Shown here piece by piece: positions 8,613 to 17,380 of a stretch of DNA of 64,000 nt. How positions within the stretch are numbered: the stretch's first letter is position 1; the number at the start of each line of letters is the position of its first letter. The stretch is from Aquimarina macrocephali JAMB N27. GTDB taxonomy: Bacteria; Bacteroidota; Bacteroidia; Flavobacteriales; Flavobacteriaceae. Under the pieces are notes generated by a model, which saw only the letters and a list, made by a program, of their open reading frames with translations, had not been told where the DNA came from and did no database searches. Where the stretch lies: NCBI RefSeq assembly GCF_000520995.1, contig NZ_JACA01000033.1, positions 85,988-149,987 of the forward strand, written 5' to 3'. The position numbers were made by a program, and so were the translations under genes.

Positions 8613-9704
8613 ATGAAACTCACTAAATACATAATACTAACGGTACTTACATCTTTGGTGCTAAATGCTTGTAAAGAGAAAGAAGTAATAAAAAAAGAGA
8701 TACTACGTCCTGTACAATTTCAAGTCGTAGGAAGCTCTGATGCTCAAAAAATTAGAACTTTTAGTGGCATTGCCAAAGCCGGTGATGAGATTGAATTAAG
8801 TTTTAGAAGTAACGGGATAATTACCGCGCTAAATATCAAAGTTGGACAGAAGGTAAATAAAGGAGACCTTATTGCTAAACTAGACAATGTACAGGCTAAT
8901 CTGGCATATGAGCAATCAGTTTCTGCACTAAACAGTGCTAAGTCTGCTATGAATACGGCAAAATCTAGTTTGGATCGTATTAAATCTCTATATGAAAAAG
9001 GAAGTAATTCCTTGAGTGATTATGAAGCAGCAAAAAATTCATATCAAAACGCATTGGATCAATATGAGTCTGCAAAACGTAATAAAAGTATACAGCAATC
9101 ACAGATCAGTTACGGATATATCAAAGCTCCTAAAGCAGGTATTATTGCAGCAAAGAATAGCCAACTTAATGAAAATGTAAGTGCAGGACAGGTAATTGCG
9201 ATATTAAATGCGGGAGATCAAACCAATATAGAAGTTGGGTTACCCGAAAATGTAATTAATAAGGTGCAATTGGGAATGAATCCAGAAATTTCTTTCTCTG
9301 CTTTAACAGGAAAAAAATTTAAAGGAAATATTATCGAAATTTCACCTATTGTAAATGAGGGTTCTGCAACATATCCTGTGAAAATAGATATTGCTGATGT
9401 AACAGAAGATATTAAACCCGGGATGACAGCAAATGTGACTTTTAATTTTGTAGATACTCAAACTAAAAATGATACAGCACTTGTTATTCCTGTAAAATCT
9501 GTAGGTGAAGATGGTGATGGTAATTTTGTATTTCTTATCGAATCTGAAGATGGAACCACAGGAATTGTAAAGAAACATCGTATAGAAATAGGAGAGCTTA
9601 TAACTGGTGGCTTTAAAATCAAGAGCGGACTTACCGAAGGCCAAAAAATTGCTACAGCAGGACTACAAACCTTGTTGGATGGTCAAAAAGTAAAATTACA
9701 ATAA
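8613..9704 (+). CDS. RND efflux periplasmic adaptor (membrane fusion protein), lipoprotein
   Basis: A 363-residue periplasmic adaptor that links the inner-membrane pump to the TolC channel. The signal peptide ends in lipobox 'VLNAC' with Cys20, so it is lipid-anchored. Domain order is typical: first lipoyl half ('ITALNIKVGQKVNKGDLIAK'), an alpha-hairpin (about residues 95-165), second lipoyl half ('YGYIKAPKAGIIAAKNSQLN'), beta-barrel and membrane-proximal domain ('AGLQTLLDGQKVKLQ'). It lies 35 bases after the TolC fusion gene and 21 before the pump, so the three form one operon. The substrate cannot be told from sequence. Confidence 0.93.
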   Translation: MKLTKYIILTVLTSLVLNACKEKEVIKKEILRPVQFQVVGSSDAQKIRTFSGIAKAGDEIELSFRSNGIITALNIKVGQKVNKGDLIAKLDNVQANLAYEQSVSALNSAKSAMNTAKSSLDRIKSLYEKGSNSLSDYEAAKNSYQNALDQYESAKRNKSIQQSQISYGYIKAPKAGIIAAKNSQLNENVSAGQVIAILNAGDQTNIEVGLPENVINKVQLGMNPEISFSALTGKKFKGNIIEISPIVNEGSATYPVKIDIADVTEDIKPGMTANVTFNFVDTQTKNDTALVIPVKSVGEDGDGNFVFLIESEDGTTGIVKKHRIEIGELITGGFKIKSGLTEGQKIATAGLQTLLDGQKVKLQ

Positions 9705-9725
9705 TCGATATCAAAAGAATCAACT

Positions 9726-12700
9726 ATGAATTTTGCTAAATTTTCTATAGAGAAAAACCGGGTTGCGCTAAGTATTCTTGCGGTAGTGATGATTATGGGA
9801 ATGGTATTTTATGCTTCTCTTTCTAGAGATAGTATGCCTCCCTATACCATACGAGTAGCCTCTATTGTTTCCTCATTTCCAGGAGCGAGTCCCGAGCGAG
9901 TAGAAGAGCTGGTCACTGATAAAGTTGAAAAAATAGCTCAGGAATTACCAGAACTAAAAAAGGTGACAAGTACTTCTCGTACAGGATTATCTGTAGTGAA
10001 TGTAGAATTAAAAATGGAAGTTACTCCAGAAGAGCTACAACCCGTTTGGGATAGACTGCGGCGAAAATTAAACTCCATCGAGGGATTACCTAATAATGTA
10101 ACTCCACAACTCAATGATGATGGAATAGGAGAAGTATTTGGGATTGCAGTTGGGATTACCAGTGATGGGTATTCATATGCAGCAATGAAAGAAAAAGCTG
10201 ATGATTTGCGGGATGATTTGATCAAACTCGAAGATGCTGCAAAAGTAGAAATTAATGGAGCCCAGGAAGAACGTGTTTTTGTGAAATTTGATAATGCAAA
10301 ACTAAAAGCATATGGGCTAACTTCAAGTAGTTTACAAGGAATTATTGGAAGTACTAATATTTTGAATTCTGGAGGAGAAGTTAATATTGAAGAAGAACGC
10401 ATCATATTAGAACCCACAGGTAATTTTAATGATATTGCTGATATCAAAAATATGTTGATCCCAATTGGGCAAAATGGCCAGGTTGTTGCTCTAGGAGATA
10501 TTACTACTATAGAAAAAGGATATATCAATCCACCAAAACAAAAGGTGCGTATTAATGGTAAAGATGCAGTTTCTCTTCATATATCTTTAAAAGAAGGAAG
10601 AAATATCATCAAACTGGGAGAGGAAATAGATACGCTATTGATCAAATGGCAAGAAAAACTTCCTGTAGGATTAGAAGTAGCCAGATTAGCATCTATAGAC
10701 CAGTACATTGATCTTAAGATCAGTGATTTTCTGGGTAATTTGCTACAATCTATTGCTATTGTACTTGCAGTAATGTTAATCTTTTTAGGTTTCCGTACTG
10801 GGATGGTGATTGCCAGTTTGATTCCTATTGTGACCATTACCACTTTAATGGTTATGGGGCTTATAGATGTAGGGTTAAATCAAATCACTCTGGCTGCCTT
10901 GATTATGGCATTAGGGATGATGGTCGATAATGCAATTGTAGTTGCAGAATCTATTATGGTAAAAATGGAAGATGGTATTGATGTAAAAAAGGCGGCTATT
11001 GATTCTTGTTCAGAGTTATTTATGCCACTATTAATTTCTACATTAACAACATCAGCTGCATTCCTTGCTTTCTTTATGGCAGAATCTGTAATGGGAGATA
11101 TTATGGGGCCTATTTTTGTAGTCATTACCATCGCACTATTGTCCTCGTGGATAATTTCCTTAAGCATCATTACTTTATTTTGTGTGTTCTTTCTTAAAAT
11201 CAAAAAGAGAGAAGATGGAAAAGTTGGGTTTTTGGATAGAATGATCAATAGTTTGAAATCTAAATATAAAGATCTTATTTTATTAGCGTTATCCTGGAAA
11301 AGATCTGTTTTAATAGGTATAGTAGCCTTATTCTTTTTATCGATCTATGGGTTTACAAAACTAGCATTTGTATTTTTTCCTGATAGTGATCGTAATATGA
11401 TCACTATTGATATCAATTTACCTCAAGGAACTAAAATCGAAAGTACAACAGCAACAGTATTGGCAATCGAGAATTATATAACCAAAGCATTAAAAGTAAC
11501 TTCTGAAAGGCCAAACGGAATCGTTGATTGGTCATCTTATATTGGCGAAGGACCATCATCCTATGATCTTGGATATAATGCAGACGAACCTAATTCTAAT
11601 TATGCTCATATTCTGGTTAACACCTCATCTTTTTTAGTAAATTCTGATATGGTAAAACAAATAGATGCATTTTGTTTCGATACCTTTCCTAATGCCGATA
11701 TTAAAGTAGGATTTCTAGGATCAGGAGGAGGAGGTACTCCAATTGAAATAAAAGTATCTGGTGATAACCCGGATAAACTGGCAAGTATAGCAGAAGAAAT
11801 AAAAGCTAAACTGTTTAGTGTCACAGGAACCAAAAACATCAAAGACGATTGGGGCCCAAAAGGAAAGAAATTTGTAATTGATATCGATCAAAATAAGGCA
11901 CAATCGGCAGGGATTACAAACCAGGATGTCGCAGTATCTTTACAAACTGTTTTAGATGGTTTTAGGGCAGGAGAGTTTAGAGAGAAAGACAAATCGATTC
12001 CAATAGTAATGACCAGCAATCAAGGAAAACAGCAATCACTGGCTTCTTTAGAAACGTTAAATATATATGGTCAAAACTCGGGAAAAAGTGTTCCGTTATT
12101 ACAGGTAGCTAATATTATTCCGCAGTGGCAATATTCTAAAATCAAGAGATTAGATCTCACCCGTACTATTAATGTATCTAGTGAATTAACAGAAGATGGA
12201 AATGCTTCTGAAATTACTAAAGTAATTAAGCCCTGGCTTACCACCCAAAAATCAAAGTGGGGAGAGGAGTATACCTATAAACTTGGTGGTGATGCCGAGA
12301 ATAGTGCCGAGAATATGGGGGCTGTTGCCAATTATTTACCACTATCTGCATTCATTATTGTAATGCTGTTAATTATACAATTCAATTCCTTTAGAAAAAT
12401 GACAATGGTTGTTACAACAATTCCTTTAGGGGTGATTGGTATGGTAATAGGGTTATTGATATTCGGAGTTCCTTTTGGATTTATGGCATTCCTGGGTGTA
12501 ATATCATTGGCTGGGATTGTAATTAATAATGCAATTGTATTGATTGATAGAATAGAGATTGAGGAAAGTGAACTTCGACGGAAACCACAAGATGCTATCA
12601 TAGCAGCATGTTTACAGCGTTTTAGGCCTATTTTACTGGCAACATTTACAACAGTGTTAGGACTAATACCATTATACCTGGGGGGAGGAGAGATGTGGGA

Positions 12701-12836
12701 GCCCATGGTAGTTACTATTATGATAGGATTGTTATTTGGGACAATAATTACACTGTTATTTATTCCTGCGTTTTATAGTGTTTTGTATAAAATCGATTAT
12801 AAGGAATATACGTTTAACGAAGAATTACTAAAATAA
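9726..12836 (+). CDS. RND-family efflux pump, inner-membrane permease
   Basis: A 1036-residue proton-driven pump of the AcrB/HAE class, the usual length. It shows the duplicated plan: TM1 near the N-terminus, a large periplasmic porter loop (about residues 35-330), TM2-TM6, a second loop (about 560-860) and TM8-TM12. The TM4 proton-relay motif is 'GMMVDNAIVVAESI' (a single Asp, followed by Asn, where AcrB has Asp-Asp). Other landmarks are 'FPGASPERVEELVTDKVE', 'LPQGTKIEST' and 'NNAIVLIDRIE'. It completes the efflux operon with the adaptor and TolC fusion. Substrates of this subgroup are unknown; drug, lipid or metal export are possible. Confidence 0.95.
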   Translation: MNFAKFSIEKNRVALSILAVVMIMGMVFYASLSRDSMPPYTIRVASIVSSFPGASPERVEELVTDKVEKIAQELPELKKVTSTSRTGLSVVNVELKMEVTPEELQPVWDRLRRKLNSIEGLPNNVTPQLNDDGIGEVFGIAVGITSDGYSYAAMKEKADDLRDDLIKLEDAAKVEINGAQEERVFVKFDNAKLKAYGLTSSSLQGIIGSTNILNSGGEVNIEEERIILEPTGNFNDIADIKNMLIPIGQNGQVVALGDITTIEKGYINPPKQKVRINGKDAVSLHISLKEGRNIIKLGEEIDTLLIKWQEKLPVGLEVARLASIDQYIDLKISDFLGNLLQSIAIVLAVMLIFLGFRTGMVIASLIPIVTITTLMVMGLIDVGLNQITLAALIMALGMMVDNAIVVAESIMVKMEDGIDVKKAAIDSCSELFMPLLISTLTTSAAFLAFFMAESVMGDIMGPIFVVITIALLSSWIISLSIITLFCVFFLKIKKREDGKVGFLDRMINSLKSKYKDLILLALSWKRSVLIGIVALFFLSIYGFTKLAFVFFPDSDRNMITIDINLPQGTKIESTTATVLAIENYITKALKVTSERPNGIVDWSSYIGEGPSSYDLGYNADEPNSNYAHILVNTSSFLVNSDMVKQIDAFCFDTFPNADIKVGFLGSGGGGTPIEIKVSGDNPDKLASIAEEIKAKLFSVTGTKNIKDDWGPKGKKFVIDIDQNKAQSAGITNQDVAVSLQTVLDGFRAGEFREKDKSIPIVMTSNQGKQQSLASLETLNIYGQNSGKSVPLLQVANIIPQWQYSKIKRLDLTRTINVSSELTEDGNASEITKVIKPWLTTQKSKWGEEYTYKLGGDAENSAENMGAVANYLPLSAFIIVMLLIIQFNSFRKMTMVVTTIPLGVIGMVIGLLIFGVPFGFMAFLGVISLAGIVINNAIVLIDRIEIEESELRRKPQDAIIAACLQRFRPILLATFTTVLGLIPLYLGGGEMWEPMVVTIMIGLLFGTIITLLFIPAFYSVLYKIDYKEYTFNEELLK

Positions 12837-12899
12837 ATTTCAGCATAAAATTTTCAAAAGACTATTTCATTTTTAAATAGCCTAAAAACAAAATGCACT

Positions 12900-13337
12900 A
12901 TGAATTCTAAAGTTTTAAATATAGTAGAGAAAATAGAACGAGTTATTATTTTAGTATTGCTGTTTTCTCTATTATTGGTGGTATTGTACTCTACAATAGT
13001 ATTTTTGGGATTATTGTTTAATGGGATATTGTCTGATATTCAGAATTCATTTTCTGAGAATAATATTCTCATTCATCTACATAAAATATTTGGAGGTTTT
13101 ATGCTGGTTCTTATTGGGATAGAGCTAGTACATACTGTAAAAATGTATCTAAAAGAAGATGTGGTGCATGTAGAAATTGTTTTATTAGTTGCATTAATAG
13201 GAATTTCAAGACATGTGATTGATCTAGATTTTAAACATTTAGAACCTTTAACTATAATAGGAATAAGCACCCTTATTTTAGTTTTGTCTGTTGGATATTA
13301 TTTAATAAAAAAAGGAATGGGAATCAAGAGTAATTAA
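12900..13337 (+). CDS. PsiE-like small inner-membrane protein
   Basis: A 145-residue membrane protein with four predicted transmembrane helices (about residues 15-40, 60-80, 92-108, 115-137). The central part 'HVEIVLLVALIGISRHVI' with 'HLHKIFGGFMLVLIGIEL' is typical of the PsiE (phosphate-starvation-inducible E) family, whose function is unsettled. It lies 63 bases after the pump gene and only 3 bases before the channel gene, so it may be read through from the efflux operon or paired with the channel. Confidence 0.75.
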   Translation: MNSKVLNIVEKIERVIILVLLFSLLLVVLYSTIVFLGLLFNGILSDIQNSFSENNILIHLHKIFGGFMLVLIGIELVHTVKMYLKEDVVHVEIVLLVALIGISRHVIDLDFKHLEPLTIIGISTLILVLSVGYYLIKKGMGIKSN

Positions 13338-13340
13338 AGT

Positions 13341-14018
13341 ATGATAGAAAAACTATATCCATATCGTTTCGAGATTTTCTTTTTTAGTCAAGTCACAATT
13401 CTTTTTGGATCATTAATCGTTCCATCGGTTATATTCGAGAATATTGTATCACCTATTTTATTTCAAATTAATCTTTTGGCAGGGATTTTACTACTGTCGA
13501 AAAAGAAAAACCTAATGTGGTTTTTTATTGTATTACTCCTTGTTTCTGGTGTTGTTTTTGGTTCAAGCTTGTTAGAAAATAGAAATGAGAGGTTTTTTAA
13601 TTTTATAAGAATGATTACCTATTTTTTGTTTTATGTGGTGGTTACTTTTGAAATTATAAAACAAGTTTGGAAAGCCGAATTTGTCAATAAAAATGTAATC
13701 TTAGGCCTGATAAGCGGTTATGTCTCATTGGGGCTTATAGGTTTTTTTATTTGCATAAGTATAGAAATGGCAGATCATGGTTCGTTTAAAGGTTTGATTG
13801 TTAGTAGCTCTAACCCCGAGATGATAACAGAAGAACTAATGTATTACAGTTATATCACAATGTTAACTATTGGTTACGGAGATATAGTTCCGGTAACGGT
13901 TTTATCTAAAAAAGCCGCTATACTTATTGGGTTAATTGGGCAGTTTTACTTGGTGATTGTTACCGCTATTGTTGTTGGAAAATATATCAATCAGTTACAC
14001 AATGAAAAAAATAGTTGA
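13341..14018 (+). CDS. Two-TM-pore potassium channel protein
   Basis: A 225-residue inner-membrane protein of the Ion_trans_2 type. Several hydrophobic helices precede a pore region with selectivity filter 'TIGYGDIVP' (about residues 176-184) and a final pore-lining helix ('LIGLIGQFYLVIVTAIVVGK'). The filter TxGYGD is diagnostic for K+ channels. No cytoplasmic RCK or cyclic-nucleotide domain follows, since the protein ends shortly after the last helix. It starts 3 bases after the PsiE-like gene and is convergent with the sulfide:quinone oxidoreductase gene (6 bases apart). Confidence 0.87.
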   Translation: MIEKLYPYRFEIFFFSQVTILFGSLIVPSVIFENIVSPILFQINLLAGILLLSKKKNLMWFFIVLLLVSGVVFGSSLLENRNERFFNFIRMITYFLFYVVVTFEIIKQVWKAEFVNKNVILGLISGYVSLGLIGFFICISIEMADHGSFKGLIVSSSNPEMITEELMYYSYITMLTIGYGDIVPVTVLSKKAAILIGLIGQFYLVIVTAIVVGKYINQLHNEKNS

Positions 14019-14024
14019 TACAGA

Positions 14025-15287
14025 TTATACATCTTTTCCTTTTAGCATTTTATTCCAATATAGATAAGGTAACATGAATTTTTTAAACATGTATAACCTC
14101 CAATGTTCTTTAGCACTAGTAAAGACTAACATTCGTTTTAGTTTTGGGTCTGGAGTGAAATTTCCTTTGTAATCAAATTCTGCTAGTGTCATTTTTCCAT
14201 ATCCGGTAACCAGAGGACAAGAGGAATATCCGTTATACTCTTTATTGCTAGCTTCTTGATTTTTAATTAATTTTAAAATATTATCAGCTACAACTGGTGC
14301 TTGTTTTCGTATTGCAGCACCAGTTTTTGCTGTAGGAAGTGCAGCAACATCTCCTAATCCAAATATGTTGGGGTATTTATTATGTTGTAGTGAATGGTGA
14401 TTTACATTAAGCCAACCAGCATCATTAACCAAAGAAGAGGTTCTTATAAATTTAGGTGCAGCCTGTGGTGGAGCAATGTGTAACATATCAAACGGAAGTT
14501 TAATAATATTATCTTCTGTAGAAACCTCACCGATTGTAGCATCTTCATTAATAACACATTTGTTTTCTTCGGGAGCTACATGTCTAAAATATATAAGCTT
14601 ATTTTCAGCATCTATTTTATGAGGAGCATAGAAAGGTTTAAAATGAATACCATATCTACCAATGACCTTCATCAAGGTCTCTCGAATAGGCTTAACTCCA
14701 AAAATAACAGAACCAGGAGTTGCAAAAATAACGTTAGATGTAGTTTCAATACCTTTTTTCTTGAAATAATCTGCGGCCAGGTAAGCAATTTTTTGAGGAG
14801 CCCCTCCACACTTAATAGGAGTAGTTGGTTGTGTAAAAATGGCGTTACCTCCTTTAAAATTTTTAAGAACCTCCCATGTATGTTTAGGGTTTGTATAATT
14901 ACTACAAACAACACCTTTGTCTAATGCTTCCTGAAGCCCTTCTATCATCGATGGCTCCATTACTAATCCAGGAGCAACTACCAAATAGTCATATGTTATA
15001 TTTCCGTTGGATTTTGTAGATACAGAATTGTTTTCTGGATCAAAAGAAGAAGCGAAATCCTTAATCCAGTTTACTTTTTTAGGCATTACAGATGCCATAG
15101 ACTTTGCAGTTTTTTTATACTTGTACGCTCCGGCACCTACCAAAGTCCAGGCTGGTTGATAGTAATGTGTGTCTGCGGGTTCTATAATTGCAATATCTAA
15201 ACGACTATCTTTTTTAAGTAAACGAGCAGCTGTCATAATTCCTGCAGTACCGCCTCCTATAATGAGAATTTGATAATGTGATTTCAT
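14025..15287 (-). CDS. Sulfide:quinone oxidoreductase, FAD flavoprotein
   Basis: A 420-residue membrane-associated flavoprotein that oxidises sulfide and passes electrons to quinone, producing sulfane sulfur. The N-terminal FAD fold is 'ILIIGGGTAGIMTAARLL'. The two redox cysteines of the mitochondrial/type II class are in their expected contexts: Cys160 in 'PIKCGGAPQKI' and Cys357 in 'SSCPLVTGYG'. Also present are 'NIFGLGDVAALPTAKTGAA' (second FAD contact) and a C-terminal amphipathic segment. Its promoter carries the GTAAC-N4-GTTAC operator. With the rhodanese, persulfide dioxygenase and SulP transporter it makes a complete sulfide-to-oxidised-sulfur route. Confidence 0.92.
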   Translation of the reverse strand: MKSHYQILIIGGGTAGIMTAARLLKKDSRLDIAIIEPADTHYYQPAWTLVGAGAYKYKKTAKSMASVMPKKVNWIKDFASSFDPENNSVSTKSNGNITYDYLVVAPGLVMEPSMIEGLQEALDKGVVCSNYTNPKHTWEVLKNFKGGNAIFTQPTTPIKCGGAPQKIAYLAADYFKKKGIETTSNVIFATPGSVIFGVKPIRETLMKVIGRYGIHFKPFYAPHKIDAENKLIYFRHVAPEENKCVINEDATIGEVSTEDNIIKLPFDMLHIAPPQAAPKFIRTSSLVNDAGWLNVNHHSLQHNKYPNIFGLGDVAALPTAKTGAAIRKQAPVVADNILKLIKNQEASNKEYNGYSSCPLVTGYGKMTLAEFDYKGNFTPDPKLKRMLVFTSAKEHWRLYMFKKFMLPYLYWNKMLKGKDV

Positions 15288-15312
15288 TTATGCCTTCTTT
15301 GTGTTAGAGTAT

Positions 15313-15356
15313 TAAAAGTACTTTCAATAATTTATTATTACGGTAACTTTGGTTAC
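15313..15356 (-). promoter_or_regulatory. Crp/Fnr operator and -7 box of the sulfide:quinone oxidoreductase gene
   Basis: Palindrome GTAAC-TTTG-GTTAC at 15343-15356, then exactly 22 bases, then -7 box TACTTTTA (minus strand, 15320-15313). The palindrome centre should sit near -42, the class II activator position. Three other promoters in the cluster share this layout. Confidence 0.8.
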
Positions 15357-15385
15357 ACAAAATAAAAAATCAATGTTCTGGAGTG

Positions 15386-15748
15386 TTAGTCTTTATACTT
15401 TTTCCAAGCAATATATCCGCCTTTTAGATCTATAATATTTTTAAATCCTATTTCTGCTAATACTACTGCTGCTTTCTTACTTCGATTTCCACTTCTACAG
15501 TATACATACAAAGGCTCATTTTTATCAAATTCATTGAACGAAGACTTAAATGCTGTTTGTTTAAAAAAATCGATATTTAAAGCATTATCAATATGACCGG
15601 TATTATATTCATATGGTGTTCTTACATCTACTAATTGTAGATCTTTTTTCCCTGAAATGGCTTCTTTGAATGCAGGAACATCAATTTTGGTAATGGCATC
15701 GGTTTGTCGATTTTGTATTCTAAAAAGAGTCTTAAAAATTGAGATCAT
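15386..15748 (-). CDS. Single-domain rhodanese-like sulfurtransferase
   Basis: A 120-residue rhodanese domain protein, probably cytoplasmic or loosely membrane-associated ('MISIFKTLFRIQ' is weakly hydrophobic). Active-site loop 'VYCRSGNRS' carries catalytic Cys84; 'LVDVRTPYEYNTGHI' is the conserved N-terminal rhodanese motif. Such enzymes move sulfane sulfur to or from glutathione, sulfite or other thiols. It lies between the sulfide:quinone oxidoreductase and persulfide dioxygenase genes, all on the minus strand, and a terminator separates it from the latter. I see no copy of the cluster's operator in front of it. Confidence 0.88.
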   Translation of the reverse strand: MISIFKTLFRIQNRQTDAITKIDVPAFKEAISGKKDLQLVDVRTPYEYNTGHIDNALNIDFFKQTAFKSSFNEFDKNEPLYVYCRSGNRSKKAAVVLAEIGFKNIIDLKGGYIAWKKYKD

Positions 15749-15834
15749 GACTGGATTGTATTATAGTGGTTATTTTGCAATACCTTTTGTTTTATAAGAG
15801 TAGTAAATTAAATTCGGACAATACATTTAAAAAT

Positions 15835-15871
15835 AAACACCCGAATCTGTTCATTTTAAATTCAGGTGTTT
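15835..15871 (-). terminator. Terminator of the persulfide dioxygenase gene
   Basis: A 12-base inverted repeat with one mismatch (15835-15846 against 15860-15871), 20 bases after the stop of the minus-strand gene. On that strand it is followed by a T-rich run (GTTTATTTTT). Strong candidate for an intrinsic terminator. Confidence 0.7.
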
Positions 15872-15890
15872 TACTTCTAATTTCTATACA

Positions 15891-17306
15891 TTATAATAGT
15901 GTAGTCGGACAGATATATTCTGATTTCGGAATATTAGTCTTTGCAATTTCTACAAATCCACCAATTACATCAACAAACTGATTCCACCCTCTTTGTTTTA
16001 AAATAGAAGAAGCTATCATGCTTCTGTATCCCCCTGCACAGTATAATACAAAGGGTTTGTCTTTAGGAAACTTTGCTAAATGTTTATTAATCTCATTTAA
16101 TGGAGTATTTATAGCATCAATGATGTGTTCTGAATCGTACTCACTTTTTTTACGGATATCAAAAACTAAAGGTTTTTCTTTGATATAGGAGTTTTTAAAT
16201 TCTTCTGCGGTGATTCTTTCAGAAATTTCGAATTCTTTTTTGGCTTCTTTCCACGAATCAAAACCATTGTTAAGATATCCTATAGTATAATCATATCCTA
16301 CTCTTGATAACCTGGTAATTGCTTCTTTTTCCTTTCCAGGGTAGGTGATAAGTAATATTTTTTGCTTCACATCGGGAATCATTTCCCCCACCCATTGAGC
16401 AAAACTTCCTTCCAGACCAATATTAATACTGTTAGGAATGAATCCTTTAGTAAAATCTTCAGCATTTCGGGTATCAAGCATTAATGCATCCGTTTCAGCG
16501 GCTACCACTTCAAAAGCGTCTGGAAGTAATGGTTTTATTGCTCGATCCATTACTTCATCAAGACTATCGTATCCTTTGATATTCATTAAGACATTTTGAG
16601 GGAAATATCCTGGAGGAGCAGTTAATCCAGTAAGTAGTGCATCGACAAATTCTTCTTTTGTCATGTCTTCGCGTAAAGCATAATTTACTTTTTTCTGATG
16701 TCCAAGAGTATCAGTAGTTTCTTTGCTCATCATTTTACCACAAGCAGAACCAGCCCCATGATTAGGATATACTATCAGATCGTCACTTAGAGGCATTATT
16801 TTATTGCGAAGAGAGTCGTATAAATGACCTGCCAGTTTTTCTTCAGTTAACTCAGATACGACATGTTGAGCGAGATCTGGGCGTCCTACATCACCTATAA
16901 ATAATGTGTCTCCGGTAATAATTCCATGTTCTTTTCCTTTATCATCTATGAGTAAGTATGTGGTACTCTCCATGGTATGACCTGGAGTATGAATTACTTT
17001 TATCTTATACTCTCCAATTTTAAAAACCTGACCATCTTCTGCAATTGTAGCATTATATCCAGGTTTAGCACTGGGGCCAAAAACAATTTCTGCCCCTGCT
17101 TTTTTTCTTAAATCAAGATGCCCACTCACAAAATCTGCATGAAAATGAGTTTCGAATACATATTTTATTTTTGCATTATCTTCTTTTGCGCGATCAATAT
17201 AAGGTTGTACTTCTCTAAGGGGATCAAAAACTGCAGCTTCTCCATTATTCTCTATATAGTAAGCAGCGTGGGCTAAGCAGCCCGTATAAATCTGTTCTAT
17301 TTTCAT
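15891..17306 (-). CDS. CstB-like persulfide dioxygenase-rhodanese fusion
   Basis: A 471-residue enzyme: an ETHE1-type metallo-beta-lactamase-fold persulfide dioxygenase (about residues 1-240) joined to two rhodanese domains. Metal-site motifs are 'THFHADFVSGH', 'HTPGHTMES' and 'GDTLFIGDVGRPDL'. The first rhodanese domain (about 265-355) has no Cys at its active loop ('LITYPGKEKEA') and is probably structural. The second (about 370-471) has catalytic Cys423 in 'LYCAGGYRS'. This order and length match CstB-type enzymes, which oxidise persulfide and yield thiosulfate. Its promoter has a slightly degenerate version of the cluster operator, overlapping the stop codon of the SulP gene upstream. Confidence 0.9.
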   Translation of the reverse strand: MKIEQIYTGCLAHAAYYIENNGEAAVFDPLREVQPYIDRAKEDNAKIKYVFETHFHADFVSGHLDLRKKAGAEIVFGPSAKPGYNATIAEDGQVFKIGEYKIKVIHTPGHTMESTTYLLIDDKGKEHGIITGDTLFIGDVGRPDLAQHVVSELTEEKLAGHLYDSLRNKIMPLSDDLIVYPNHGAGSACGKMMSKETTDTLGHQKKVNYALREDMTKEEFVDALLTGLTAPPGYFPQNVLMNIKGYDSLDEVMDRAIKPLLPDAFEVVAAETDALMLDTRNAEDFTKGFIPNSINIGLEGSFAQWVGEMIPDVKQKILLITYPGKEKEAITRLSRVGYDYTIGYLNNGFDSWKEAKKEFEISERITAEEFKNSYIKEKPLVFDIRKKSEYDSEHIIDAINTPLNEINKHLAKFPKDKPFVLYCAGGYRSMIASSILKQRGWNQFVDVIGGFVEIAKTNIPKSEYICPTTLL

Positions 17307-17336
17307 GAGTATTTACTTTTAAAAGGTTTAATAGTA

Positions 17337-17380
17337 TAAAGGTAGTATGGATACTATTCTTATACAGTTACTTATGTTAC
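17337..17380 (-). promoter_or_regulatory. Degenerate Crp/Fnr operator and -7 box of the persulfide dioxygenase gene
   Basis: GTTAC-TTAT-GTTAC at 17367-17380, one base off the cluster palindrome, then 22 bases, then TACCTTTA (minus strand, 17344-17337). The spacing equals that of the three perfect sites. It overlaps the SulP stop codon, allowing separate transcription within the cluster. Confidence 0.65.

Noticed and set aside
9938..10528. Long minus-strand open frame (196 codons) within the RND pump gene
   Set aside because: It lies wholly inside a clear, conserved pump gene on the other strand, has no recognisable domain, and its composition mirrors the opposite strand.
15749..15834. A fifth copy of the sulfide operator before the rhodanese gene
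   Set aside because: No GTAAC-N4-GTTAC with at most one mismatch, and no TAnnTTTA/G box at the right distance. The rhodanese may use another promoter.
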